Below are positions 1 to 5,072 of a stretch of DNA of 5,072 nucleotides, in pieces. Under the pieces are notes generated by a model. That model made no database searches and was not told the origin of the DNA. It saw only the letters and a list, made by a program, of their open reading frames with translations. The position numbers were made by a program, and so were the translations under genes. The stretch is from Corallococcus sp. Lineage in GTDB: Bacteria > Bacillota > Clostridia > Christensenellales > CAG-314. The stretch is taken from the NCBI GenBank assembly GCA_023663205.1, contig JAMPHX010000092.1, forward strand, positions 1 to 5,072. The letters run 5' to 3'. How positions within the stretch are numbered: the first letter of the stretch is position 1; the number at the start of each line of letters is the position of its first letter.

Positions 1-798
1 ATCGGTATTATCTATATATCTAATAGATTCTAAATGCGGCAACTCTCTCTTTTGCGTCTCGCGCAAATAGTTAATCAGCGCCCCGCACGCAATTACGGCT
101 AAATTTTTGCCGTTCAATCCAAATCCGTCCAAAGTTGAGACTCCGTATTGGCGTTCAACGATAGCCTGCGCTTTTGAATAGTTGAACACATTTGTGTCAT
201 AAACAGAAAACGTAGGGACATATTCTGCCTTTACACAATCCAATACATCACCGATATTTTTGGATTTTGTATCGCAAATAATCTCGCTTGGCTTGAAGGA
301 AACCAAAATTTCTTGCAGTTCTTTGGTAGTCGAATAGCCGGATAATTGCGTTGTACCAAACTCGCCGGTCGACAAATCGCAAAAGGCACAGCCTATTTCC
401 GTTTCTTCGCTGTAAATGCACGCAATATAATTATTGCGTTTATCTTCCAAAATTTCGCTTTCCATAACCGTACCCGGAGTGATTACACGGACAACATCTC
501 TTTCCACGATTTTGCCCGGTATCGGGTCTGTAAGTTGTTCGCAAACTGCAACTTTTTGCCCTGCTTCCAACAATTTGGCAACATAGACGTCAAGTGCGTG
601 ATACGGAACGCCGCACATAGGCGCACGTTCCGCTGCACCGCAGTTTTTACCTGTTAAAACCAAATCCAATATCTCGCTGGCTTTTACCGCGTCTTCAAAA
701 AACATTTCGTAAAAATCGCCCAAACGGTACAGCAAAATACAATCCTTATAATTTTCTTTGGTTTGCAAATAATTCATCATCATAGGTGAATATGACAT
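1..798 (-). CDS. mutS: DNA mismatch repair protein MutS, N-terminal part (cut by left edge)
   Basis: MutS recognises mismatches and small insertion loops in newly replicated DNA and, with ATP, recruits MutL. The first 266 residues are visible and the frame is open to the left edge. Residues 1 to about 115 are the mismatch-binding domain. It contains GDFYEMF with the F-x-E pair at Phe29 and Glu31, which in the family stacks on and contacts the mispaired base. APMCGVPYHA (59-68) and TPGT (107-110) are also typical of bacterial MutS1. Residues from about 125 onward are the connector domain. The clamp and the C-terminal ATPase with its Walker motifs lie outside the window, so intactness cannot be judged. 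The ATG is chosen because GGAGG lies 7 bases upstream; in-frame ATGs at codons 6-8 have no such site. The gene begins 2 bases after the miaB stop, indicating one operon. MutS2 is unlikely because it lacks this N-terminal domain. Confidence 0.96.
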   Translation of the reverse strand, partial: MSYSPMMMNYLQTKENYKDCILLYRLGDFYEMFFEDAVKASEILDLVLTGKNCGAAERAPMCGVPYHALDVYVAKLLEAGQKVAVCEQLTDPIPGKIVERDVVRVITPGTVMESEILEDKRNNYIACIYSEETEIGCAFCDLSTGEFGTTQLSGYSTTKELQEILVSFKPSEIICDTKSKNIGDVLDCVKAEYVPTFSVYDTNVFNYSKAQAIVERQYGVSTLDGFGLNGKNLAVIACGALINYLRETQKRELPHLESIRYIDNTD

Positions 799-800
799 TA

Positions 801-2117
801 CTATTCCTCCGTAATCAACTCGCCCCACAAAGTGGCCGAACGCGAATCACATATTTTGACCTTTACAAAATTTCCGATTGGATTGACGTCGCACTTAAAG
901 TTTACCAACCGTCCGCTTTCAGTGCGACCGCAATAGGTGTTTTTGAATTTGGCGTTTTTATCCTCAACCAATATTTCGTATATGTTGCCGTGCATTCCGT
1001 AACTGATTTCTTTGGTGATTTCGTTTTGAACTTGCAGCAACTGAGTTATACGACTCTTCTTGACCTCTTTGGATATTTGATTTTCCATAGAGTATGCGGG
1101 GGTTCCCTTTCTGCGAGAGTATACAAAACAGAATGCCGAACTGTATCTTACCCTTTTTACAAGTTCCACCGTGTCTGCAAAATCTTCATCTGTTTCCCCC
1201 GGAAAACCCACCATAATATCTGTCGTAATTCCGACATCCGGTAGCCTATCGCGTATTTTATCTATAAGTTGCAAGTAATGTTCGCGAGTATATCTTCTGT
1301 TCATTGCTTTTAATATTCTGTTACTTCCGCTTTGAACAGGCAAATGTATGTTGTTGCATATATTGGCGTGACATGCAATTGCGTTTATTACATCTTCATT
1401 CAAATCCTTTGGATGTGACGTCATGAATCTCAAACGGTATTTGTACGGCAAATTGCCTAAAATATCAAGTAACTTGGAAAAGTCACTTCCGTCGTCTCTA
1501 TCGTGTCCGTAGGAATTTACATTTTGCCCAAGCAAAGTAATTTCCTTATAACCATCTTGCAAAAGAGATTCTACTTCTTCGACAATTGACTCCATGCTTC
1601 TGCTACGCTCGCGTCCGCGCACATGCGGCACTATGCAATAGGTACAAAAATTGTTGCAGCCATAGATAATATTTACCCAAGCATTGGGAAAACTTGTACG
1701 CAATACAGGCAAAGAATCCGCCGCAGAAAATTCTTCGGTATCCACAACTCTTTTGCGTTCATTTAAGACAGTATTCACGGCGCTTTCAAGTAGATTCAAA
1801 TTGCTTGTCCCTAATACTATGTCAACAAAGGGAAACTTACGGCGAAGATGTTCACTCATTCCGTCTTGCTGGCTCATACATCCGCAAACGATTGTAATTA
1901 GATTGCGACGTTTTTCTTTAAGTTTTTTTGCCAGCCCTAAATGCCCGAATATCTTTTGCTCCGCAGTTTCACGAATACAGCAAGTATTGTACACTAAAAT
2001 ATCCGCATTTTCAAACTCTTGACACGAAATGCATCCCATATTTTCCAATATGCCGGCAATCTTTTCGGACTCATGGATATTCATTTGACAACCGTATGTA
2101 AATATAAAATAATTCAA
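801..2117 (-). CDS. miaB: tRNA-2-methylthio-N6-dimethylallyladenosine synthase MiaB
   Basis: MiaB is a cytoplasmic radical-SAM methylthiotransferase that converts i6A37 to ms2i6A37 in tRNAs reading UNN codons. The protein is complete at 438 residues, close to the usual family length. The N-terminal MTTase domain carries YGCQMN (Cys10), NTCCIRE (Cys46) and CGCMSQQ (Cys80), the ligands of the auxiliary 4Fe-4S cluster. The radical-SAM domain has CNNFCTYC (Cys154, Cys158, Cys161). It is followed by GQNVNSYG (197-204) and a HLPVQSGS strand near 258-265. A TRAM-type RNA-binding domain covers about 374-436. YGCQMN and NTC.IRE favour MiaB over the relatives MtaB and RimO. The start is TTG: the codon just upstream is an in-frame TAA, and the next ATG (codon 12) would remove Cys10. 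GGAGG lies 7 bases before the TTG. It is the first visible gene of an operon with mutS and has its own strong promoter. Confidence 0.96.
   Translation of the reverse strand: MNYFIFTYGCQMNIHESEKIAGILENMGCISCQEFENADILVYNTCCIRETAEQKIFGHLGLAKKLKEKRRNLITIVCGCMSQQDGMSEHLRRKFPFVDIVLGTSNLNLLESAVNTVLNERKRVVDTEEFSAADSLPVLRTSFPNAWVNIIYGCNNFCTYCIVPHVRGRERSRSMESIVEEVESLLQDGYKEITLLGQNVNSYGHDRDDGSDFSKLLDILGNLPYKYRLRFMTSHPKDLNEDVINAIACHANICNNIHLPVQSGSNRILKAMNRRYTREHYLQLIDKIRDRLPDVGITTDIMVGFPGETDEDFADTVELVKRVRYSSAFCFVYSRRKGTPAYSMENQISKEVKKSRITQLLQVQNEITKEISYGMHGNIYEILVEDKNAKFKNTYCGRTESGRLVNFKCDVNPIGNFVKVKICDSRSATLWGELITEE
806..810 (-). promoter_or_regulatory. Ribosome binding site of mutS, inside the end of miaB
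   Basis: GGAGG on the minus strand, 7 bases before the mutS ATG. It overlaps the last codons of miaB (Thr-Glu-Glu-stop), so ribosomes finishing miaB stop on top of the mutS start signal. This fixes the mutS start and suggests translational coupling (inferred from spacing). Confidence 0.85.
2085..2113 (+). promoter_or_regulatory. Candidate promoter for the penicillin-binding protein gene, inside the 5' end of miaB
   Basis: On the plus strand, a perfect TTGACA (2085-2090) is followed after 17 bases by AATAAT (2108-2113), which matches the -10 consensus at 5 of 6 positions but lacks the important first T. Transcription would start near 2120 and leave a leader of about 90 AT-rich bases before the ATG at 2211. 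Alternatives are TATAAT at 2119-2124 and GATAAT at 2195-2200, but neither has a recognisable -35 box at the right distance. The matched pair of boxes makes this the best candidate, with moderate confidence. Confidence 0.45.
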
Positions 2118-2124
2118 TTATAAT

Positions 2125-2129
2125 CCTCC
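2125..2129 (-). promoter_or_regulatory. Ribosome binding site of miaB (supports the TTG start)
   Basis: GGAGG on the minus strand, 7 bases ahead of the TTG start at 2117-2115. With the in-frame TAA at 2120-2118 it decides the unusual start codon. The predicted transcription start is only one or two bases upstream, so this site would sit at the very 5' end of the message. Confidence 0.85.
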
Positions 2130-2136
2130 GTATATC

Positions 2137-2165
2137 ATTATAACTTTTTTCGGCAAATTTTTCAA
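2137..2165 (-). promoter_or_regulatory. Sigma-A type promoter of the miaB-mutS operon
   Basis: On the minus strand, TTGAAA (2165-2160) is followed by 17 bases and then TATAAT (2142-2137). The -35 box matches TTGACA at 5 of 6 positions, the -10 box is perfect and the spacer is optimal. Transcription would begin near 2131 (an A), giving a leader of about 14 bases that contains little more than the ribosome binding site. No operator or riboswitch fits in so short a leader. This is a consensus match; no start site has been measured. Confidence 0.8.
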
Positions 2166-2210
2166 GAAAAATAAATAAATATTTAAAAACAATCGATAAT
2201 ATTACCGTAT

Positions 2211-4472
2211 ATGAAAAATAAAGCAAGTAAAATAATTTTAATAAGCATTACTGCTATTGCCGTGGCTGTCGCGTTGACATTGGTAATTACTGTACTTTAC
2301 GTTACGTGCAGCGACGACTATGTTAAACTGGATAAAAGCAAATTAAACTATTTAGATAACAATTTGAGGGTACTCGACGTTTACGGGGACGAAATAAATG
2401 AACCGATATACATTGAAGGCTATAAGCAAATAGAATTGGATACTCTGCCGTCATACACTCCAAACGCATTTGTAAGCATAGAGGATAAACGGTATTACAG
2501 CCACCGAGGAATCGATTTGCGAAGAATGTTTGGTGCGGCACTTAATAATTTAAAGTCGCACGGTTTCAAAGAAGGCGCTTCCACCATTTCCCAGCAACTG
2601 ATAAAAAACACGCATTTGGATAATCAAAAAACAATCAAACGTAAAATTAACGAAATAATTTTGGCAACACAATTGGAACGTGCTTACAATAAACACGAAA
2701 TATTGGAAATGTATCTAAACACCATTTACTTCGGCAAAAATGCTTACGGTATCGAATCCGCAAGCAATGTTTATTTCGGTAAAAGCGCAAAGGATTTGAC
2801 ATTATCGGAAAGCGCGGTTCTTGCCGGACTGATTAAAGCCCCATCGACATATGCTCCGACATCTAATAAAGAAAAATGTATATGCAGAAGAAACATAGTA
2901 TTGAAATCCATGCTGGAAAACGGATTTATCGAAGAAACTGAATACAACAACGCTATTGCCGAAGAGGTTTCTACAATCGACGAAGGCGTAAAGCCTATTG
3001 AAAAGGGGTATATGTACGGCGTTTTAGACGAGGCTTGCAAAGTGATGAATGTATCGCGCTTGCAACTCTTAAATTCGGGATTTACAATTAGCACATACTT
3101 TGACCCGAAATGTCAAATGTGTTTGGAGCGCGCAGTAAAAAACGACAGCGCTATATCGTCTCAAAATTCCGTCAACGGAGTTGTTGCGATTGCGTTAGAT
3201 GCCAAAAGCGGAACCAAGGGATTTTTTTCTCGCGGCATAAACTCGCCGATAAGCACAAAAAGAGCGATTGGCTCTACAATAAAACCGCTTGCAGTATACA
3301 CTCCTGCATTTGAAGAACGCAAAATTACACAGGCATCGCCTGTATTAGATGAATTTACAGATTTTGGAGGATACAGACCACAGAATTTCGGAAACAAATA
3401 TTACGGATGGACAACTGTAAAAGATGCCATTCTCAAAAGTTTAAACGTGCCGTCGATAAAAGTGCTAAATAGCGTTGGATTGGAAACCAGTGAAAAATAC
3501 CTGAATAAATTGGGATTTCAATCCGCGCAAAACACACAAAATCTCTCGTTGGCATTAGGAAATATTAACGGCGGAGCAAACATTCTTGAACTTTCACAAG
3601 CATATGCCGCATTGGCTAACCAAGGAAACTTTAATGAGTGCTCATTTATTTCCGAGATTAAAAAAGGAACCGCTACACTCTACAAAAGAAAAATATGCGA
3701 CGAACGCGTGTTCTCGCCGCAATCTGCATACCTGATGACGGATATATTGACTGAAGTTTCAAGAAAGGGAACAGCGAATAAATTGAACGGCATAAAATTT
3801 AACGTAGCAACTAAGACGGGAACTGTCGGAAACAAATCTGGAAACACAGATGCTATAATATGCGGTTATACAAGCGATACAGTGTTTACTTTTTGGATGC
3901 AAAATGACACAATGATGCCAAATACAGTAACAGGCGGAAATATACCGACAGTACTTGCTAAAAGTTTTTTGACAGATTATTACCGCACTCAAATTCCCGC
4001 GTCCTTTCAAATGCCTGACGGAGTGCGGCGTTGCTGCGTAGACAAAGCACTGCTTTCCGACAAGCAAATAATCGCTTTGGCAAACAGTCAAATAAAACAC
4101 GAAGAACAAGAAATATTTGCATTCGATAAAAACAATATGCCCAAACAATTTTCGGAAAGAAACTTAGAAGAAAAGCCGATGCTCTCAGCAAGTCTAAATG
4201 GCAATACAATAGAAATTACCGTCAAAAACAACAAAAAGGAGTATTTACTATACAAATCAGTCGATACAGAGACAATTCTTGTCGGAAAGATTAAAGACAG
4301 TTTTACAGATTCAGACGTTAAGGCAGGAGCAACCTACCGATACTATATATTGTCGGACAACGGCAAAACGTCATTAACCGATACAATAATTTCAATACCC
4401 GTTGATATTGATTTGACAGAAATTGAACGTGGAGAACGCCGATTCTTCGATTTGTGGTATTTTCCAATGTAA
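2211..4472 (+). CDS. Class A (bifunctional) penicillin-binding protein with C-terminal fibronectin-III-like domain
   Basis: A PBP1A/PonA-type enzyme of 753 residues that polymerises lipid II into glycan strands and cross-links the stem peptides on the outer face of the membrane. A short basic N-terminus precedes one membrane anchor (about 8-31). The GT51 transglycosylase (about 65-245) has EDKRYYSHRG (91-100, catalytic Glu91), GASTISQQ (122-129), a KRKINE..LATQLE helix (143-156) and YLNTIYFGKNAYG (168-180). The transpeptidase has all three active-site motifs: STIK (Ser355 nucleophile, Lys358), SLN (410-412) and KTG (535-537). Residues about 655-732 look like a fibronectin-III fold, often found at this position in clostridial homologues; this is inferred from its strand pattern. 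The ATG is the only plausible start, because an in-frame TAA lies at 2184-2186 and only AUA codons and no ATG, GTG or TTG lie between. No clear ribosome binding site precedes it. It is divergent from miaB, convergent with thiI and probably monocistronic. It has 11 cysteines, many for an extracellular protein. Confidence 0.95.
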   Translation: MKNKASKIILISITAIAVAVALTLVITVLYVTCSDDYVKLDKSKLNYLDNNLRVLDVYGDEINEPIYIEGYKQIELDTLPSYTPNAFVSIEDKRYYSHRGIDLRRMFGAALNNLKSHGFKEGASTISQQLIKNTHLDNQKTIKRKINEIILATQLERAYNKHEILEMYLNTIYFGKNAYGIESASNVYFGKSAKDLTLSESAVLAGLIKAPSTYAPTSNKEKCICRRNIVLKSMLENGFIEETEYNNAIAEEVSTIDEGVKPIEKGYMYGVLDEACKVMNVSRLQLLNSGFTISTYFDPKCQMCLERAVKNDSAISSQNSVNGVVAIALDAKSGTKGFFSRGINSPISTKRAIGSTIKPLAVYTPAFEERKITQASPVLDEFTDFGGYRPQNFGNKYYGWTTVKDAILKSLNVPSIKVLNSVGLETSEKYLNKLGFQSAQNTQNLSLALGNINGGANILELSQAYAALANQGNFNECSFISEIKKGTATLYKRKICDERVFSPQSAYLMTDILTEVSRKGTANKLNGIKFNVATKTGTVGNKSGNTDAIICGYTSDTVFTFWMQNDTMMPNTVTGGNIPTVLAKSFLTDYYRTQIPASFQMPDGVRRCCVDKALLSDKQIIALANSQIKHEEQEIFAFDKNNMPKQFSERNLEEKPMLSASLNGNTIEITVKNNKKEYLLYKSVDTETILVGKIKDSFTDSDVKAGATYRYYILSDNGKTSLTDTIISIPVDIDLTEIERGERRFFDLWYFPM

Positions 4473-4513
4473 TATGACTGAAATAGTATATAATAAAATC
4501 CTAAATATCAGAA

Positions 4514-4550
4514 CAATAAAGCCTGCGTGCATTACGCGCAGGCTTTATTG
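4514..4550. terminator. Bidirectional intrinsic terminator between the penicillin-binding protein gene and thiI
   Basis: Perfect 14-bp inverted repeat, with arms CAATAAAGCCTGCG (4514-4527) and its complement (4537-4550), around a 9-base loop. The inner stem is GC-rich (GCCTGCG). The outer stem is A-rich on one side and T-rich on the other, so each strand reads CTTTATTG at the 3' end of the hairpin, as expected for a two-way terminator. It lies 41 bases after the penicillin-binding protein stop and 3 bases after the thiI stop on the opposite strand. The T-tracts are interrupted, so efficiency may differ by direction. The remaining 41 bases (4473-4513) are AT-rich with no other structure seen. 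Confidence 0.9.
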
Positions 4551-4553
4551 CAA

Positions 4554-5072
4554 CTATATTTCAACTGTTTCGACACTTGCTATCGCTCGCTCTACTAATT
4601 CGTCGACATTGAGAGCGGATTCAATCTTTTCCACAACAGAAAGTTTTGGATGGATTACGGGATTTTTCGGCAAAAACACCGTACAACAATCTTCGTAAGG
4701 CAAAATCGACGTTTCAAATGTCCCGATACGCTTTGCAATTGCAACAATCTCGTCTTTGTCAAAGCCTATTAGCGGACGCAAAACTGGCATATGCGCTACG
4801 CTATTGGTACTTGTCAAACTTTCAAGAGTTTGACTTGCAACCTGCCCCAAACTCTCCCCAGTTATAACCGTTCCGCAACCGTTTTTGACAGCAATACGTT
4901 CTGCAATTCTCATCATAAAACGACGCATGATAGTTATCATAAACTCCTCGGGGCATTTTTCATGTATTTCCGTTTGTATTTCGGTGAAACTTACAATATC
5001 GACATTGAGATGCAATGTATATTTCTTCACAATCTTTGCCAATTCAATAACTTTCTCTTTTGCCTGCAAACT
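4554..5072 (-). CDS. thiI: tRNA 4-thiouridine synthase ThiI, C-terminal part (cut by right edge)
   Basis: ThiI adenylates U8 of tRNA with ATP and exchanges it for sulfur supplied by a cysteine desulfurase, giving s4U8; in some bacteria it also supplies sulfur for the thiamine thiazole. Only the last 172 residues are visible, and the frame is open at the right edge. They cover the second half of the PP-loop ATPase domain. Motifs are GESLGQVASQT (visible residues 72-82), PVLRPLIGFDKDEI and LPYEDCCTVF, whose cysteines belong to the conserved family segment. The protein ends about 40 residues after this motif, so it is the short form without the C-terminal rhodanese domain of enterobacterial ThiI. 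In bacteria with this form a dedicated NifS-like desulfurase is thought to deliver the sulfur directly, and its gene is often adjacent; any such gene lies outside the window. The N-terminal ferredoxin-like and THUMP domains and the SGGxDS loop are also outside. The leftmost in-frame TTG (5069-5067) is internal, not the true start. Confidence 0.95.
   Translation of the reverse strand, partial: SLQAKEKVIELAKIVKKYTLHLNVDIVSFTEIQTEIHEKCPEEFMITIMRRFMMRIAERIAVKNGCGTVITGESLGQVASQTLESLTSTNSVAHMPVLRPLIGFDKDEIVAIAKRIGTFETSILPYEDCCTVFLPKNPVIHPKLSVVEKIESALNVDELVERAIASVETVEI

Noticed and set aside
346..657. Open frame of 103 codons on the plus strand opposite mutS
   Set aside because: It is the antisense shadow of the conserved mismatch-binding and connector coding of mutS.
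786..1244. Long open frame (152 codons) on the plus strand opposite miaB
   Set aside because: It lies antisense to the conserved TRAM and radical-SAM coding of miaB, has no ribosome binding site, and its translation resembles no known protein.
2197..2205. TAATATTAC, identical to the nick-site nonanucleotide of geminivirus-type rolling-circle origins
   Set aside because: It is not in the loop of a stem: the flanks pair for only about two bases. No Rep gene is present, and such a string is expected by chance in AT-rich DNA.
2301..2312. Cys33 after the membrane segment as a possible lipoprotein attachment site
   Set aside because: The preceding residues (Tyr-Val-Thr) do not fit the L-[AST]-[GA]-C lipobox, and class A penicillin-binding proteins are anchored by an uncleaved transmembrane helix.
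3759..4209. Overlapping minus-strand open frames opposite the penicillin-binding protein gene
   Set aside because: They are antisense to the KTG region and the C-terminal coding, have Cys- and Ser-rich low-information translations, and lack start signals.
4489..4494. TATAAT on the plus strand after the penicillin-binding protein gene
   Set aside because: No -35 box lies at the proper distance (a TTGACA at 4413-4418 is far too distant), and transcription would run straight into the terminator and antisense to thiI.
1..5072. Search for a mobile element, CRISPR array, toxin-antitoxin pair or defence-like operon
   Set aside because: Nearly all bases belong to four recognisable housekeeping genes. 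The two intergenic gaps (93 and 81 bases) contain only promoter and terminator signals.

Overview
The window looks like an ordinary chromosomal housekeeping segment from a low-GC, Gram-positive-type bacterium, most likely an anaerobic member of the Clostridia. The base composition is AT-rich and the ribosome binding sites are strong GGAGG sites. miaB runs directly into mutS, an order common in Clostridia. ThiI is the short form without a rhodanese domain, and the bifunctional penicillin-binding protein ends in a fibronectin-III-like domain. No species can be named from the sequence alone.

Layout. Positions 1-798 (minus) hold the N-terminal 266 codons of mutS, cut by the left edge. Positions 801-2117 (minus) hold the complete miaB, which starts at TTG and is followed after two bases by mutS, so the two are almost certainly co-transcribed and translationally coupled. 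Positions 2118-2210 are a short AT-rich divergent intergenic region with a near-consensus promoter for miaB-mutS. A second, weaker promoter candidate pointing the other way lies inside the start of miaB. Positions 2211-4472 (plus) hold a complete class A penicillin-binding protein. Positions 4473-4553 separate it from the convergent thiI and contain a 14-bp perfect hairpin that can terminate both genes. Positions 4554-5072 (minus) hold the C-terminal 172 codons of thiI, cut by the right edge.

The genes cover three jobs. MutS is for DNA mismatch repair, MiaB and ThiI are for sulfur-containing tRNA modifications (ms2i6A37 and s4U8), and the penicillin-binding protein builds peptidoglycan outside the membrane. 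They do not form one pathway. I found no mobile element, CRISPR array, RNA gene, riboswitch or defence-like cluster, and no sign of a previously undescribed system. The points most worth a second look are regulatory: the two face-to-face promoters at 2085-2165, the very short predicted leader of miaB, and the lack of a visible ribosome binding site in front of the penicillin-binding protein.
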